A DNA stretch of 64,000 nt from Chryseobacterium sp. G0186 (GTDB lineage Bacteria > Bacteroidota > Bacteroidia > Flavobacteriales > Weeksellaceae): assembly GCF_003815675.1 (NCBI RefSeq), contig NZ_CP033918.1:3100001-3164000 (forward strand). Direction: 5' to 3'. Shown here piece by piece: positions 9,926-18,318 of the stretch; position 1 is the first letter of the stretch, and each line of letters begins with the position of its first letter. The translations under genes were made by a program, and so were the position numbers. The notes under the pieces are model-generated. The model saw nothing but the letters and a program-made list of their open reading frames with translations. It did no database searches and had not been told where the DNA came from.

Positions 9926-11833
9926 ATGGAAAATATAGGTACACAAGGATTTTCATTTGATTTACCAAAAGGAAATTCATCCATCATAAAAGTAATCGGT
10001 GTAGGAGGCGGTGGAAACAACGCTCTAAAGCACATGTACGAAAAAGGTATTCACGGAGTTGACTTCGTGATCTGTAATACGGATGCTCAAACTCTAGATA
10101 ATAACCCTGTTGCCAATAAAGTTCAGTTGGGAACAACCATTACAGAAGGTCTCGGAGCTGGTGCCGACCCTGAAGTAGGAGAAAAATCTGCAATCGAAAG
10201 TATTGAAGATATCAAAGCAGCTATGGGACAGAACACGAAAATGGTGTTCATCACTGCCGGAATGGGTGGTGGTACAGGTACCGGAGCCGCTCCTGTCATT
10301 GCTAAAGTAGCAAAAGACATGGGGATTTTAACGGTAGGTATCGTTACCGTTCCTTTTAGCTTTGAAGGAAAAAGAAGATTAGACCAAGCCGAAAACGGTC
10401 TTGACAAATTAAAAAACAATGTTGATTCATTAATTGTAATCAACAATGATAAACTAAGACAACAGTTTGGAAACCTTGGATTCAAGCAGGGATTCTCCAA
10501 GGCTGATGAAGTTTTAGCCAATGCTGCAAAAGGTATGGCAGAGGTTATTACCGGTTATTTTGATGTAAACATTGACTTTAGAGATGCTAAATCTGTTCTT
10601 CAAAATTCCGGGACAGCCCTTATGTCTACAGGAACAGCTTCAGGTGAAAATAAAGCAGAAGAAGCCGTAAGAAAAGCGCTTGATTCTCCGTTATTAAATG
10701 ATAATAAGATTACAGGCGCTAAAAATGTACTGTTGTTGATCAGAAGTGGTGCAGAAGAGGTAACGATGGACGAAATCGGTATCATTATGGATCACATCCA
10801 GAAAGAAGCAGGAAATACGGCTGATATTATTTTCGGGGTAGGTGCTGATGAAGAGCTAGGAGATGCAGTAAGCGTGCTTGTTATTGCTACAGGATTCTCT
10901 AATGACAATAAAAAATTCTCTGGTCCTACAGAAAAGATCAGAATAAGCCTTAATGACAGCTTTGACGCTCAAAAATCATCTCCTTTTAAAACAAGAGAAG
11001 AAAGAGAGTCTGCTCCTGAAACAACTCATGATTTTGGTGGAAAAAACCATTTCAGACTGGATGACGAAGACCATGATACTCCACAGTTCAGTGTGAAGTC
11101 TACTGAAAAAAAAATGATTATTGAAGAAGAGGAAATCAGAACTGAAATAAAATTCTTTGATAAAGAAGAAGATACAGTAAACACTCCTGAGCAGGGATGG
11201 AGAAACGAAGACGATCAAAATGAGTTCAGCCTATTTTCAATTGATGAAGAAGAGGAAGATCCAAACGATTTGGAAATTCAGTCTTTCTCATTCGATTTTG
11301 AAAATAAAAAAGATGAGCCTCAGTCCGGGAATACATTCAATAACTCTTCTTCACAGGAAAAACCTGTTGAATTCAGCTTCTTTGTAAATGAGCCTGTAAG
11401 AAATGAACCTAAGAATGATTTTGGTCAGCCAAAAGCAGAATTTAATGCTCCTGCCAGTGCTGTAGCAGAACCTGCTCAGAAGATAGAGACATTCTATCAG
11501 AAAGAAGAGATCAAAACCGAGACAAAGCCGGCTTTTGAAAGCAGAACAGAAATTGAAACTCCCAAAACGGAAGAATCTGAATTTACTTTCGTGAATAAAA
11601 CGATTGATCAGGATAGAGTAATCGAAAGAAGAAATAAGTTAAAAGAATTCAATTCCCGTTATCAAAGCTTTGATAGCACAAGCGAATTTGAATCTATTCC
11701 TGCATTCAAAAGAAAAAATATTTCTATTGACGGAACTAATGCTTCAGATCAGAATATCAATACTTATATGTCTGACAACAATGGTTCTATGCAGATCAGA
11801 GAGAATAGATTTTTAAATAAGGACGTAGATTAA
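9926..11833 (+). CDS. ftsZ: Cell division GTPase FtsZ with long C-terminal extension
   Basis: Tubulin-like GTPase that forms the division ring. The core, about residues 17-325, has the GVGGGGNNA loop, the tubulin signature GGGTGTGAAP at 114-123 and the NIDFRDAK T7-loop that completes the neighbour's GTPase site. The protein is 635 residues, against about 380 in E. coli. The additional 250 or so residues form an acidic, Glu/Asp/Lys/Phe-rich linker with no visible fold, ending in a short conserved-looking tail. Long FtsZ linkers are common in Bacteroidota, so this is not a fusion. Confidence 0.97.
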   Translation: MENIGTQGFSFDLPKGNSSIIKVIGVGGGGNNALKHMYEKGIHGVDFVICNTDAQTLDNNPVANKVQLGTTITEGLGAGADPEVGEKSAIESIEDIKAAMGQNTKMVFITAGMGGGTGTGAAPVIAKVAKDMGILTVGIVTVPFSFEGKRRLDQAENGLDKLKNNVDSLIVINNDKLRQQFGNLGFKQGFSKADEVLANAAKGMAEVITGYFDVNIDFRDAKSVLQNSGTALMSTGTASGENKAEEAVRKALDSPLLNDNKITGAKNVLLLIRSGAEEVTMDEIGIIMDHIQKEAGNTADIIFGVGADEELGDAVSVLVIATGFSNDNKKFSGPTEKIRISLNDSFDAQKSSPFKTREERESAPETTHDFGGKNHFRLDDEDHDTPQFSVKSTEKKMIIEEEEIRTEIKFFDKEEDTVNTPEQGWRNEDDQNEFSLFSIDEEEEDPNDLEIQSFSFDFENKKDEPQSGNTFNNSSSQEKPVEFSFFVNEPVRNEPKNDFGQPKAEFNAPASAVAEPAQKIETFYQKEEIKTETKPAFESRTEIETPKTEESEFTFVNKTIDQDRVIERRNKLKEFNSRYQSFDSTSEFESIPAFKRKNISIDGTNASDQNINTYMSDNNGSMQIRENRFLNKDVD

Positions 11834-11927
11834 TTACGATAACAATGTAGAAATGTACCAATGTAACAATCTGTACTCATCAATTATTGGTAGGCTGTTA
11901 CATTGATACATTGTTAAATTTGCAACT
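11834..11927. repeat. Dyad-symmetric spacer, ftsZ-yqeY
   Basis: Perfect inner arms AATGTAACA (11860-11868) and TGTTACATT (11896-11904) sit inside a longer imperfect inverted repeat, 11841-11868 against 11896-11915. There is no U-run, so it is not an obvious terminator. Confidence 0.5.
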
Positions 11928-12374
11928 ATGAGTTTAGAAAATACAATAAGCGAAGCCATAAAAACAGCCATGAGAAAAAAGGACAGAGTTGCCTTGGATT
12001 CTCTACGTGCCGTAAAATCCCAAATTATTCTTCTACAAACAGAAGCAAGGGGAGTTGAAGTTTCCGCAGAACAGGAAATTGCTATTCTTCAGAGAATGAT
12101 TAAGCAGCGTAAAGACTCTTTTGATCAGTTTTCAGCTCAGGGCAGACAAGACCTTGCAGAAGTAGAAGAGGCTCAGATGAAAGTAATAGAGAAGTTTTTA
12201 CCACAACAACTTTCAGCTGAAGAATTGGAAACAGAAATTAAAAATATTATTTTAGAAACCGGAGCTGAATCCATTAAGGATTTAGGAAAGGTAATGGGAG
12301 CCGCTTCAAAAGCGTTAGCCGGAAAATCTGACGGAAAAAGTATTTCCGAGATGGCTAAAAAACTCCTTTCATAA
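11928..12374 (+). CDS. GatB/YqeY domain protein
   Basis: A 148-residue stand-alone GatB/YqeY-domain protein (YqeY family), related to the tail domain of the GatB subunit of tRNA amidotransferase. Typical features are the N-terminal helix ending in LDSLRAVKSQI, the MIKQRKDS segment, the VIEKFLPQQLSAEEL block and the KDLGKVMGAASKAL...DGK C-terminus. Its role is not firmly established; a tRNA-linked function is inferred from the domain. It follows ftsZ and is probably the last gene of the operon, with a terminator about 100 bases downstream. Confidence 0.9.
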   Translation: MSLENTISEAIKTAMRKKDRVALDSLRAVKSQIILLQTEARGVEVSAEQEIAILQRMIKQRKDSFDQFSAQGRQDLAEVEEAQMKVIEKFLPQQLSAEELETEIKNIILETGAESIKDLGKVMGAASKALAGKSDGKSISEMAKKLLS

Positions 12375-12470
12375 CGAAATTCGGTTGTAGATTTCAGGGC
12401 AATCCTGCAGCTTACAAAACGTATTTCAACCCTAACTAGGATATACAACCTTTGCATATCGATTTGATTA

Positions 12471-12510
12471 AAGAAGCCCGGGACTCTGAGTCTCGGGCTT
12501 CATTTTTTAG
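12471..12510 (+). terminator. Rho-independent terminator after the mur-fts operon
   Basis: GAAGCCCGGGACT and its complement around TCTCGGGCTTC form a GC-rich stem followed by ATTTTTT. It lies 100 bases after the YqeY gene and probably ends the whole operon. Confidence 0.85.
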
Positions 12511-12775
12511 TGTGGTGTTTAAGTCTCTTATTCTGTTTTGAATAAAATTGAAAAAAAGTTACCTTAATACCGTATTTGAGTAGATATTAAGTGGCTGATT
12601 GCTTGAGGGAAAGCCTTAAATGTTTTTTTCATGGTCGTTTGTTTTTCAGAATCATTTCAAATTTAACAAATATATTTTATTATTCCTAATTTTAATTCAC
12701 ATTTTTATGAATATTATTGTATTATTAATATTTAATTAATTTTATATTGACTAATCTACTGATAGTTATTATGTA

Positions 12776-12806
12776 TTGAACAAACGTAAAGAATTGTTTA
12801 ACTTTG
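12776..12806 (+). promoter_or_regulatory. Bacteroidota-type promoter of the bacilliredoxin gene
   Basis: TTG at 12776-12778 is followed after 20 bases by TAACTTTG at 12799-12806, an exact match to the TAnnTTTG -7 element. The start codon is 22 bases downstream. Confidence 0.75.
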
Positions 12807-12828
12807 TAGTGATAAAAAAACAAAATAT

Positions 12829-13239
12829 ATGTATCCAACAGATTTAGTACTGCCTATGAAGGCTGAACTTACAGATAAAGGTTTTCAAGATTTAACAACT
12901 CCTGCTCAGGTAGAAGATGCGTTAAAGCAATCGGGAACTACATTATTGGTCATCAACTCCGTATGTGGATGTGCTGCAGGAGCGGCAAGACCGGGAGTAG
13001 TATATTCTTTGACTGGTGATAAAAAACCTGATCACCTAACAACTGTATTCGCAGGATTTGATACAGAGGCTGTAGTTGAAGCAAGAAAACACCTTGCTCC
13101 ATTCCCTCCAAGCTCTCCTTGCGTAGCCCTTTTCAAGGATGGTGAATTGGTTCACATGCTGGAAAGACATCATATTGAAGGAAATCCTGCAGGAGCTATT
13201 GCAGCAAACCTTCAGGCTGCCTATGATGAGTACTGCTAA
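12829..13239 (+). CDS. BrxA/BrxB family bacilliredoxin-like protein
   Basis: 136-residue thioredoxin-fold protein of the YphP/YqiW (BrxA/BrxB) family. The CGC motif is at residues 46-48 (NSVCGCAAGAARPGV), the defining active site of this family; the FPPSSPCVALFKDG segment before the C-terminal helix is also conserved. In Bacillus these proteins remove bacillithiol from protein thiols. Whether this organism makes bacillithiol cannot be seen here. It is monocistronic, with its own promoter and terminator. Confidence 0.9.
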   Translation: MYPTDLVLPMKAELTDKGFQDLTTPAQVEDALKQSGTTLLVINSVCGCAAGAARPGVVYSLTGDKKPDHLTTVFAGFDTEAVVEARKHLAPFPPSSPCVALFKDGELVHMLERHHIEGNPAGAIAANLQAAYDEYC

Positions 13240-13258
13240 GAAACAATAAACTCAATAT

Positions 13259-13292
13259 GAAACCGTTACAAAATTTGTAACGGTTTTTTTAT
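13259..13292 (+). terminator. Terminator after the bacilliredoxin gene
   Basis: AAACCGTTACA-AAAT-TGTAACGGTTT hairpin followed by a T-run, 20 bases after the stop codon. Confidence 0.9.
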
Positions 13293-13332
13293 TTAACCTC
13301 AGAAAAAAATTCTCTAAACATTCAAATATCAT

Positions 13333-13340
13333 TATATTTG
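13333..13340 (+). promoter_or_regulatory. -7 element abutting the GH3-type start codon
   Basis: TATATTTG matches TAnnTTTG and ends only five bases before the ATG at 13346. Transcription from it would start at or within a few bases of the start codon, so the mRNA would be leaderless or nearly so. No convincing TTG lies about 20 bases upstream. Confidence 0.5.
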
Positions 13341-13345
13341 TTGGA

Positions 13346-14860
13346 ATGGCAACCAAGGCACTTTTCAATACTGTGGTCAACTGGTTCATCCGTCAAAGGA
13401 TAGACCAGATTCAAAATTTCATGGATCATCCCATTGAAACCCAGAAAGGTATATTGTTTTCTCAACTGTTTCATGCAGAGGATACAGAATATGGTAAACT
13501 GCATGGCTTCAACTCTATTTCAAGCTATCAGGATTTTAAAAATAAGGTTCCCATCGTTACCTATGAAGATTTTGAGCCTTATATTGAAAAAGCACGTCAG
13601 GGCCACAAGGACGTAAGCTGGCCGGGGTTAATTAAACATTTTGCCAAATCATCAGGAACAACCAATGCCAGAAGTAAGTTTATTCCTATTTCAGCGGAAA
13701 GTCTTGAATACTGCCACATGAAAGCTGGAAAAGACATGGTATCCATCTATGCGAATAACCACCCTGAAAATCAACTTTTCAATTATAAAAATTTACGTTT
13801 AGGGGGAAGCTCAGAATTATATGCAGACTTTAACACAAAATTTGGGGATTTATCTGCTATTTTAATTGACAATCTTCCCTTTTGGGTAGAAATTACCACA
13901 ACCCCGAGCAAGAAGGTTTCTTTGATGGGAGAATGGGAAAGCAAACTGAAAGCCATCACCTCAGAAGTAAAAAATGAGGATGTAGGAAGTATTTTGGGAG
14001 TACCCAGCTGGATGATGGTTCTTCTGCAGAGGGTCTTAAAGGAAACCAATGTAGGAAGTATTTCCGAGCTATGGCCTAATTTGGAGGTCTTTTTTCATGG
14101 CGGAATTAGTTTTAAGCCCTACAAGGAGCAATACCGCCAGATCATCGGAAAAAACATCAATTACTACGAAATTTATAATGCTTCAGAGGGATTCTTCGGA
14201 ATACAGGACAGGTCCAATAGTGATGAGATGCTTCTTATGCTTGATTATGGAATATTCTATGAGTTTATTCCAATGGATCAGTTCCATTTCTCCAACCCTA
14301 AGGTAGTAAGCCTGGAAGATGTTGAAATTGGAAAAAACTATGCTATGGTGATCACTACCAATGGTGGATTATGGAGATACCTGATTGGTGATACGGTTGT
14401 ATTTACTTCCATAAACCCATTCAGGATCAAAATAACGGGAAGAACGAAGCATTATATCAATGCTTTTGGAGAAGAGCTCATGATTACCAATGTAGAGTCT
14501 GCCCTATCAAGGGCTTGTGAGGCAACAGGTGCTCAAATTACAGACTTTACAGGTGCTCCGGTCTTTATGAAAGGTAATGAGGGAGGAGCTCACGAATGGA
14601 TCTTTGAATTCAGCCATTACCCGGACAATCTGGATCACTTTATTGATGCTTTTGATAAGCATTTGAAGACCATCAATTCAGATTATGAAGCTAAAAGATA
14701 CAACAACATAACTCTTAAAAGACCTATTGTACACATTGCCAAAGATAACCTGTTCTACCACTGGCTGGAATCCAGGGGAAAACTTGGTGGCCAGAACAAG
14801 GTACCAAGATTAAGTAATGACAGAGAGTATATAGATCCTCTGCTAGAACTTAATAAATAA
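13346..14860 (+). CDS. GH3 auxin-responsive promoter family protein
   Basis: 504-residue member of the GH3 family, ANL-type acyl-adenylating enzymes that join carboxylic acids to amines. Visible blocks are KSSGTTNARSKFIP near residue 110 (the ATP phosphate-binding loop, SSGTT), YNASEGFFGIQ near residue 276 and LIGDTVVFTS...ITGRTKHYINAFGEEL near residues 350-380. In plants these enzymes conjugate hormones to amino acids; the bacterial substrate is not known. It stands alone, with the IS element immediately downstream. Confidence 0.9.
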   Translation: MATKALFNTVVNWFIRQRIDQIQNFMDHPIETQKGILFSQLFHAEDTEYGKLHGFNSISSYQDFKNKVPIVTYEDFEPYIEKARQGHKDVSWPGLIKHFAKSSGTTNARSKFIPISAESLEYCHMKAGKDMVSIYANNHPENQLFNYKNLRLGGSSELYADFNTKFGDLSAILIDNLPFWVEITTTPSKKVSLMGEWESKLKAITSEVKNEDVGSILGVPSWMMVLLQRVLKETNVGSISELWPNLEVFFHGGISFKPYKEQYRQIIGKNINYYEIYNASEGFFGIQDRSNSDEMLLMLDYGIFYEFIPMDQFHFSNPKVVSLEDVEIGKNYAMVITTNGGLWRYLIGDTVVFTSINPFRIKITGRTKHYINAFGEELMITNVESALSRACEATGAQITDFTGAPVFMKGNEGGAHEWIFEFSHYPDNLDHFIDAFDKHLKTINSDYEAKRYNNITLKRPIVHIAKDNLFYHWLESRGKLGGQNKVPRLSNDREYIDPLLELNK

Positions 14861-14884
14861 AATTACACTTTATACTAAAAATAA

Positions 14885-16430
14885 AGAGGCTGTCTCAAAA
14901 GTGAGGCAGTCTTTTTTATTCAAAAAAAGGAAAGCGAAAGCTTTCCTAATTGTATCAAATTGATTAATTTGCTGTGTGTTAAGTACATCAAAAGTAGTCT
15001 TTAAAGATTACAATCCCAAAGAAAATTTGCTTTTTCCTCCCAATTTATCGGAGTTGATTGATGAAAAGCATCCTGTAAAAATAGTTTCGGACATCATTGA
15101 CGGGCTGGATATTAAAAGCTTAGTCAACACCTACAAACCTGGCGGAACTTCGTGCTATCATCCGAAAATGCTTTTGAAAGTTTTAATTTACGGTTATTTG
15201 AGTAATATCTATTCGAGCCGTAAAATAGAACAGGCCTTGAAGGAAAACATCCATTTTATGTGGGTTTCTGCAATGAGCCGTCCCGACCATAATACCATCA
15301 ACAGATTTCGCAGCCAGCGTTTGAAGGGCGAGATTAAAGCCATCTTCACACAAATCGTTCTTCTTTTAGAGAAAGAAGGTTTGGTAAGTCTGGAAACCAC
15401 TTTTGTAGACGGCACAAAGATAGAAGCCAATGCCAACCGCTATACTTTTGTCTGGGGAAAAGCCATCAAAAAACATAAAGCAAGAATTTCCCAGCAACTG
15501 GAAGAACTTTGGAATTATGCGGAAAAAGTGGCAAAAGATGAGCTTCAGGATACAGAGAATATTGATTTTAAAGAGGTAGATTCTGAAAAAGTAACTCAAA
15601 CCATCACAAAGATCAATGAGGTTCTGAGAGATAAAAAAGCACCTTCAAAAGTCCGTCAGAAGCTGAATTATGCCAAGAAAAACTGGGCTGCCAATTTAGA
15701 TAAATATAAGAAACAACAGGAAATATTAGGAAGCAGAAATTCTTATTCCAAGACGGATACCGATGCAACATTTATGCGGATGAAGGATGATCATATGCAA
15801 AACGGGCAGCTAAAACCGGCTTACAATCTGCAGATTTCCACCAACAGACAATTTATTTTACATTATTCCATACATCCCAACCCAACCGATACCAAAACAT
15901 TAGAATCTCATTTACAGGGTTTTGAAGAGAGCTATCAGAAAGTTCCAAAAGAGCTTGTAGCGGATGCAGGATATGGCTCGGAAGAAAACTATAACTTATT
16001 GAAATATAGAAAAATAAAGGCTTATGTAAAATACAATTACTTTACAAAAGACCAAAAGTCAGGACAGATAACCACTTCACAGAATAATCCTAAACTGGCA
16101 AAAATCAGGGAAAAGATTTTCAAACTTCTTAATACCCCAAAAGGCGTCAGGCTACGCAAACAGCGATGTCACGATGTTGAACCTGTTTTCGCCCAGCTCA
16201 AACACAACAAAAATTTTAAACGCTTCCTGCTTAGGGGAAAAATTAAGGCCGAGCTGGAAATCGGCATACTTGCCATTGCCCATAATCTCAAGAAAATGGC
16301 AAAAGCAGCCTGAAAAAGACTGCTTTTTTAAATTTCTATCTTCCTTTTTCAAAATTTTTTAAATACAACAACTGAAAAAGCTTTTTGTTAACATAAAACA
16401 AAAAGAGACTGTCCTTTTGAGACAGCCTCT
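14885..16430 (+). mobile_element. Insertion sequence, IS1182-like, intact
   Basis: The ends are perfect 17-base terminal inverted repeats, AGAGGCTGTCTCAAAAG at 14885-14901 and its complement at 16414-16430, giving an element of about 1.55 kb with one complete transposase gene. Each end also folds into its own hairpin: 14888-14911 with CTTTTTT behind it, and 16405-16429. Either can act as a transcription terminator for reading from outside. No clear target duplication is seen next to the repeats. The right end stops four bases from the stop codon of the lipoprotein gene on the other strand. Confidence 0.85.
14976..16313 (+). CDS. IS1182-family transposase (DDE)
   Basis: 445-residue transposase with the N-terminal DUF772-type domain (LFPPNLSELIDEKHPV...YHPKMLLKVLIYGYL) and a DDE nuclease domain. 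The likely catalytic residues are Asp in TTFVDGTKIEAN (near residue 149), Asp in VADAGYGSEENY (near 330) and Glu in CHDVEPVFAQLKHN (near 405); all are present and there is no frameshift, so the protein may be active. Translation starts at GTG; the frame is open only from 14964 and contains no ATG before it. A Lys-rich coiled-coil-like insert lies at about residues 160-260. Confidence 0.9.
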   Translation: MLSTSKVVFKDYNPKENLLFPPNLSELIDEKHPVKIVSDIIDGLDIKSLVNTYKPGGTSCYHPKMLLKVLIYGYLSNIYSSRKIEQALKENIHFMWVSAMSRPDHNTINRFRSQRLKGEIKAIFTQIVLLLEKEGLVSLETTFVDGTKIEANANRYTFVWGKAIKKHKARISQQLEELWNYAEKVAKDELQDTENIDFKEVDSEKVTQTITKINEVLRDKKAPSKVRQKLNYAKKNWAANLDKYKKQQEILGSRNSYSKTDTDATFMRMKDDHMQNGQLKPAYNLQISTNRQFILHYSIHPNPTDTKTLESHLQGFEESYQKVPKELVADAGYGSEENYNLLKYRKIKAYVKYNYFTKDQKSGQITTSQNNPKLAKIREKIFKLLNTPKGVRLRKQRCHDVEPVFAQLKHNKNFKRFLLRGKIKAELEIGILAIAHNLKKMAKAA

Positions 16431-16434
16431 TCTT

Positions 16435-16881
16435 TTATTTGCTTAAATCTTCTTTTAATTTTTTCGCGGCATCTTCCACTTTTGCGGCTCCTTTTCTTGC
16501 GGCGTCTTTTGCATCTTTTCCTGCTTCCTGAGCCCCGCTTTTAATATCTTTCCCTACTTTGTTAGCTTCTGACTTGATGTCCTGCCCTGCTTTGTTGAGA
16601 TCCTGTTTGGTTTTATCTGCAGTAGCATCAATCTTATCTTTAGCCTTTTTGGCTGCATTGTCAATCTTATTTCCGGCCTCATCTAATTTTTCATTTACAT
16701 TTTCCTTAGCCTGGCTAACTTTTGCCGAGTCAACAATGTGAGGAGATGTTTCTGAAATTGTTGTTGTAGTGGTAGTCACTGATCCATCAGCATTTTCTAC
16801 CTGTTCTTTTTTTGTTGTTGATTTTGTGCATGCAACAGTGAATACAGAGATCACTAATGCTGCTAGGATTTGTTTTTTCAT
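16435..16881 (-). CDS. Lipoprotein with amphipathic Lys/Asp/Ala repeats
   Basis: 148-residue predicted lipoprotein. The signal peptide ends in the lipobox FTVAC (Cys18). After a Thr-rich linker (VTTTTTTISET) the rest consists of repeated 11-residue-like amphipathic helices rich in Lys, Asp and Ala (KDAKDAARKGAAKVEDAAKK), similar in character to LEA and YtxH-type stress proteins. No enzyme motif is visible. The gene is followed on its own strand by the IS end hairpin, which would serve as its terminator. Function unknown; a stress role is only a guess from composition. Confidence 0.75.
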   Translation of the reverse strand: MKKQILAALVISVFTVACTKSTTKKEQVENADGSVTTTTTTISETSPHIVDSAKVSQAKENVNEKLDEAGNKIDNAAKKAKDKIDATADKTKQDLNKAGQDIKSEANKVGKDIKSGAQEAGKDAKDAARKGAAKVEDAAKKLKEDLSK

Positions 16882-16905
16882 ATTGTATATTTTTGGGGTA
16901 TGTTT

Positions 16906-17268
16906 TTATTCGGTTTTGGTTTCGCTGGCAGAAACTGTTTCTGAGGCTTTCTTTTTCTTTTCAGCATCAGTTTTTTTCTTTTCCTCTGCTTCTTTCAGCT
17001 TATTTTCTTTTTCTAGCTCTACTTTCAGCTTTTTCTCTTCCTCCATAGCTTTTTTAACCTGTTTTACAGAGTCAAGATATTGAGGGGATGACATTCTGAT
17101 CTTACGAGCGATATCCACCGATACAGCCCCTGTTGAAAAGGAATCAATAGCAGTGGTATCATAATGAACTTTGACTTCCTGCTCTTCATTAATATGGGGA
17201 GCCTCACCCTTGGAACATGCTGTAAAAAGAATGACAAAAATAAAAATAGCCGGCAGTAAATTTTTCAT
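16906..17268 (-). CDS. Small lipoprotein with a Lys/Glu coiled-coil tail
   Basis: 120-residue predicted lipoprotein with signal peptide and lipobox LFTAC (Cys18). A middle part (ARKIRMSSPQYLDSVKQ) precedes a tail from about residue 68 made almost only of Lys, Glu, Ala and Thr, probably a coiled coil. No known family is recognised. It lies 24 bases upstream of the other lipoprotein gene and four bases after the EEP gene, so the three are probably co-transcribed. Confidence 0.65.
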   Translation of the reverse strand: MKNLLPAIFIFVILFTACSKGEAPHINEEQEVKVHYDTTAIDSFSTGAVSVDIARKIRMSSPQYLDSVKQVKKAMEEEKKLKVELEKENKLKEAEEKKKTDAEKKKKASETVSASETKTE

Positions 17269-17272
17269 GGAA

Positions 17273-18244
17273 CTAATTTAGCAGAAATTCTGCAATTACA
17301 GGATAATGATCCGATAATTCCACAGATTGATCCACTTTATAGCTCAAAGGAATGATTGATTTTGAGCTGAAGATATAATCTATTCTTAAGGGAACCTTAT
17401 AATCATGAAAACTGCTTGCGCTCCCTTTTCCTGCAGTTAAAAATGCATCCTGAAGGTCTTTTCCTAAATTATAATATTCATAAGAATTGGGAACAGAATT
17501 AAAATCACCAGCAAGAATTACCGGATAGGGTGAAAAATCAACAGCTTTTCTGATCTTTTTAATCTGATCTTCATGCGCCTGAAAAGTAGGAATCATTCGG
17601 GATAGAAGAGTAGAAACATTTCCTATTCCTAAGCCATCCAGCTTTGTAAACATCGTTTTGTGAAGTCGGAACGGTTCCAGATAAACATTCACAATTCTTA
17701 TAATCTTTCCATTGATGTCTACATCTGCATAGAAAGAGTTTCCTCTTGAATTGTCCTCAATAATCTCAGCCTGTCTTACAATTTTATGCTTTGTTTTAAG
17801 AATTACTGAGGGATATTTTACCATATCCTGTCTTAAAGCGCGGTTAGTATCCTTTTCCTGAACTAAAATAATATCAGGGTCTTGTTCCTTGATGTAATTT
17901 TTAACCTTATCCCACCCGTAGTCTCCATATTTTACATTAAAGGTTAAAACCTTAATATCACGTATTGTTTTTATATTCTCTGTTTTGGGAGAGAAATTGA
18001 CCCATCTTCTTATTGGATTATAAAAAAGCAATGTACTCAAAGCAAAGACTATAGCAATTTTTTGTTTTTTAAAAATCCATATGAATGTAAGAATGATATG
18101 CGCCACTATCAAATAGGGGAAACCAAGAGAAAGCAAGTTAAGGTTCCCCAAAATATTAGGTGGAATCCATGCATTTCCCAATGTGCACAATAGTAAAACA
18201 CCAACAGCGATATGTATAAATAGTAATATCTGATTCGACTTCAT
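17273..18244 (-). CDS. Endonuclease/exonuclease/phosphatase family protein, membrane-anchored
   Basis: 323 residues from the ATG at 18244 (a GTG seven codons upstream is possible but gives a less typical start). Three hydrophobic segments occupy about residues 1-85. They are followed by an EEP domain with VLTFNVKYG near residue 100, VQEKDTNRAL, AGDFNSVPNSYEY near residue 245 and a C-terminal SDHYPVIAEF, holding the Asp, Asn and His of the DNase I/phosphodiesterase fold. The substrate is unknown; the domain is probably outside the cytoplasm. It is a close tandem paralogue of the upstream gene. Confidence 0.85.
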   Translation of the reverse strand: MKSNQILLFIHIAVGVLLLCTLGNAWIPPNILGNLNLLSLGFPYLIVAHIILTFIWIFKKQKIAIVFALSTLLFYNPIRRWVNFSPKTENIKTIRDIKVLTFNVKYGDYGWDKVKNYIKEQDPDIILVQEKDTNRALRQDMVKYPSVILKTKHKIVRQAEIIEDNSRGNSFYADVDINGKIIRIVNVYLEPFRLHKTMFTKLDGLGIGNVSTLLSRMIPTFQAHEDQIKKIRKAVDFSPYPVILAGDFNSVPNSYEYYNLGKDLQDAFLTAGKGSASSFHDYKVPLRIDYIFSSKSIIPLSYKVDQSVELSDHYPVIAEFLLN

Positions 18245-18318
18245 GAAAAAACGGTCTTGGTACACTTTTTTTTAAGCAAAAATCCTACCAAGCAGCTAAA
18301 CTTTAACTCTTTTTGTGA

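Larger units (their letters stand above)
12375..12828. other. 454-base intergenic region
   Basis: Holds the terminator of the division operon near its left end and the brxB-type promoter at its right end. The roughly 250 bases between are very AT-rich with no open frame and no clear RNA structure. Confidence 0.6.

Noticed and set aside
16435..16881. Lys/Asp/Ala repeat gene as a truncated gene cut by the IS
   Set aside because: The frame has a proper stop codon at 16435-16437 outside the terminal repeat, so it is not interrupted.
16769..17083. Plus-strand hydrophobic frames opposite the lipoproteins
   Set aside because: Complement of Lys/Glu-rich coding sequence; no promoter or start context.
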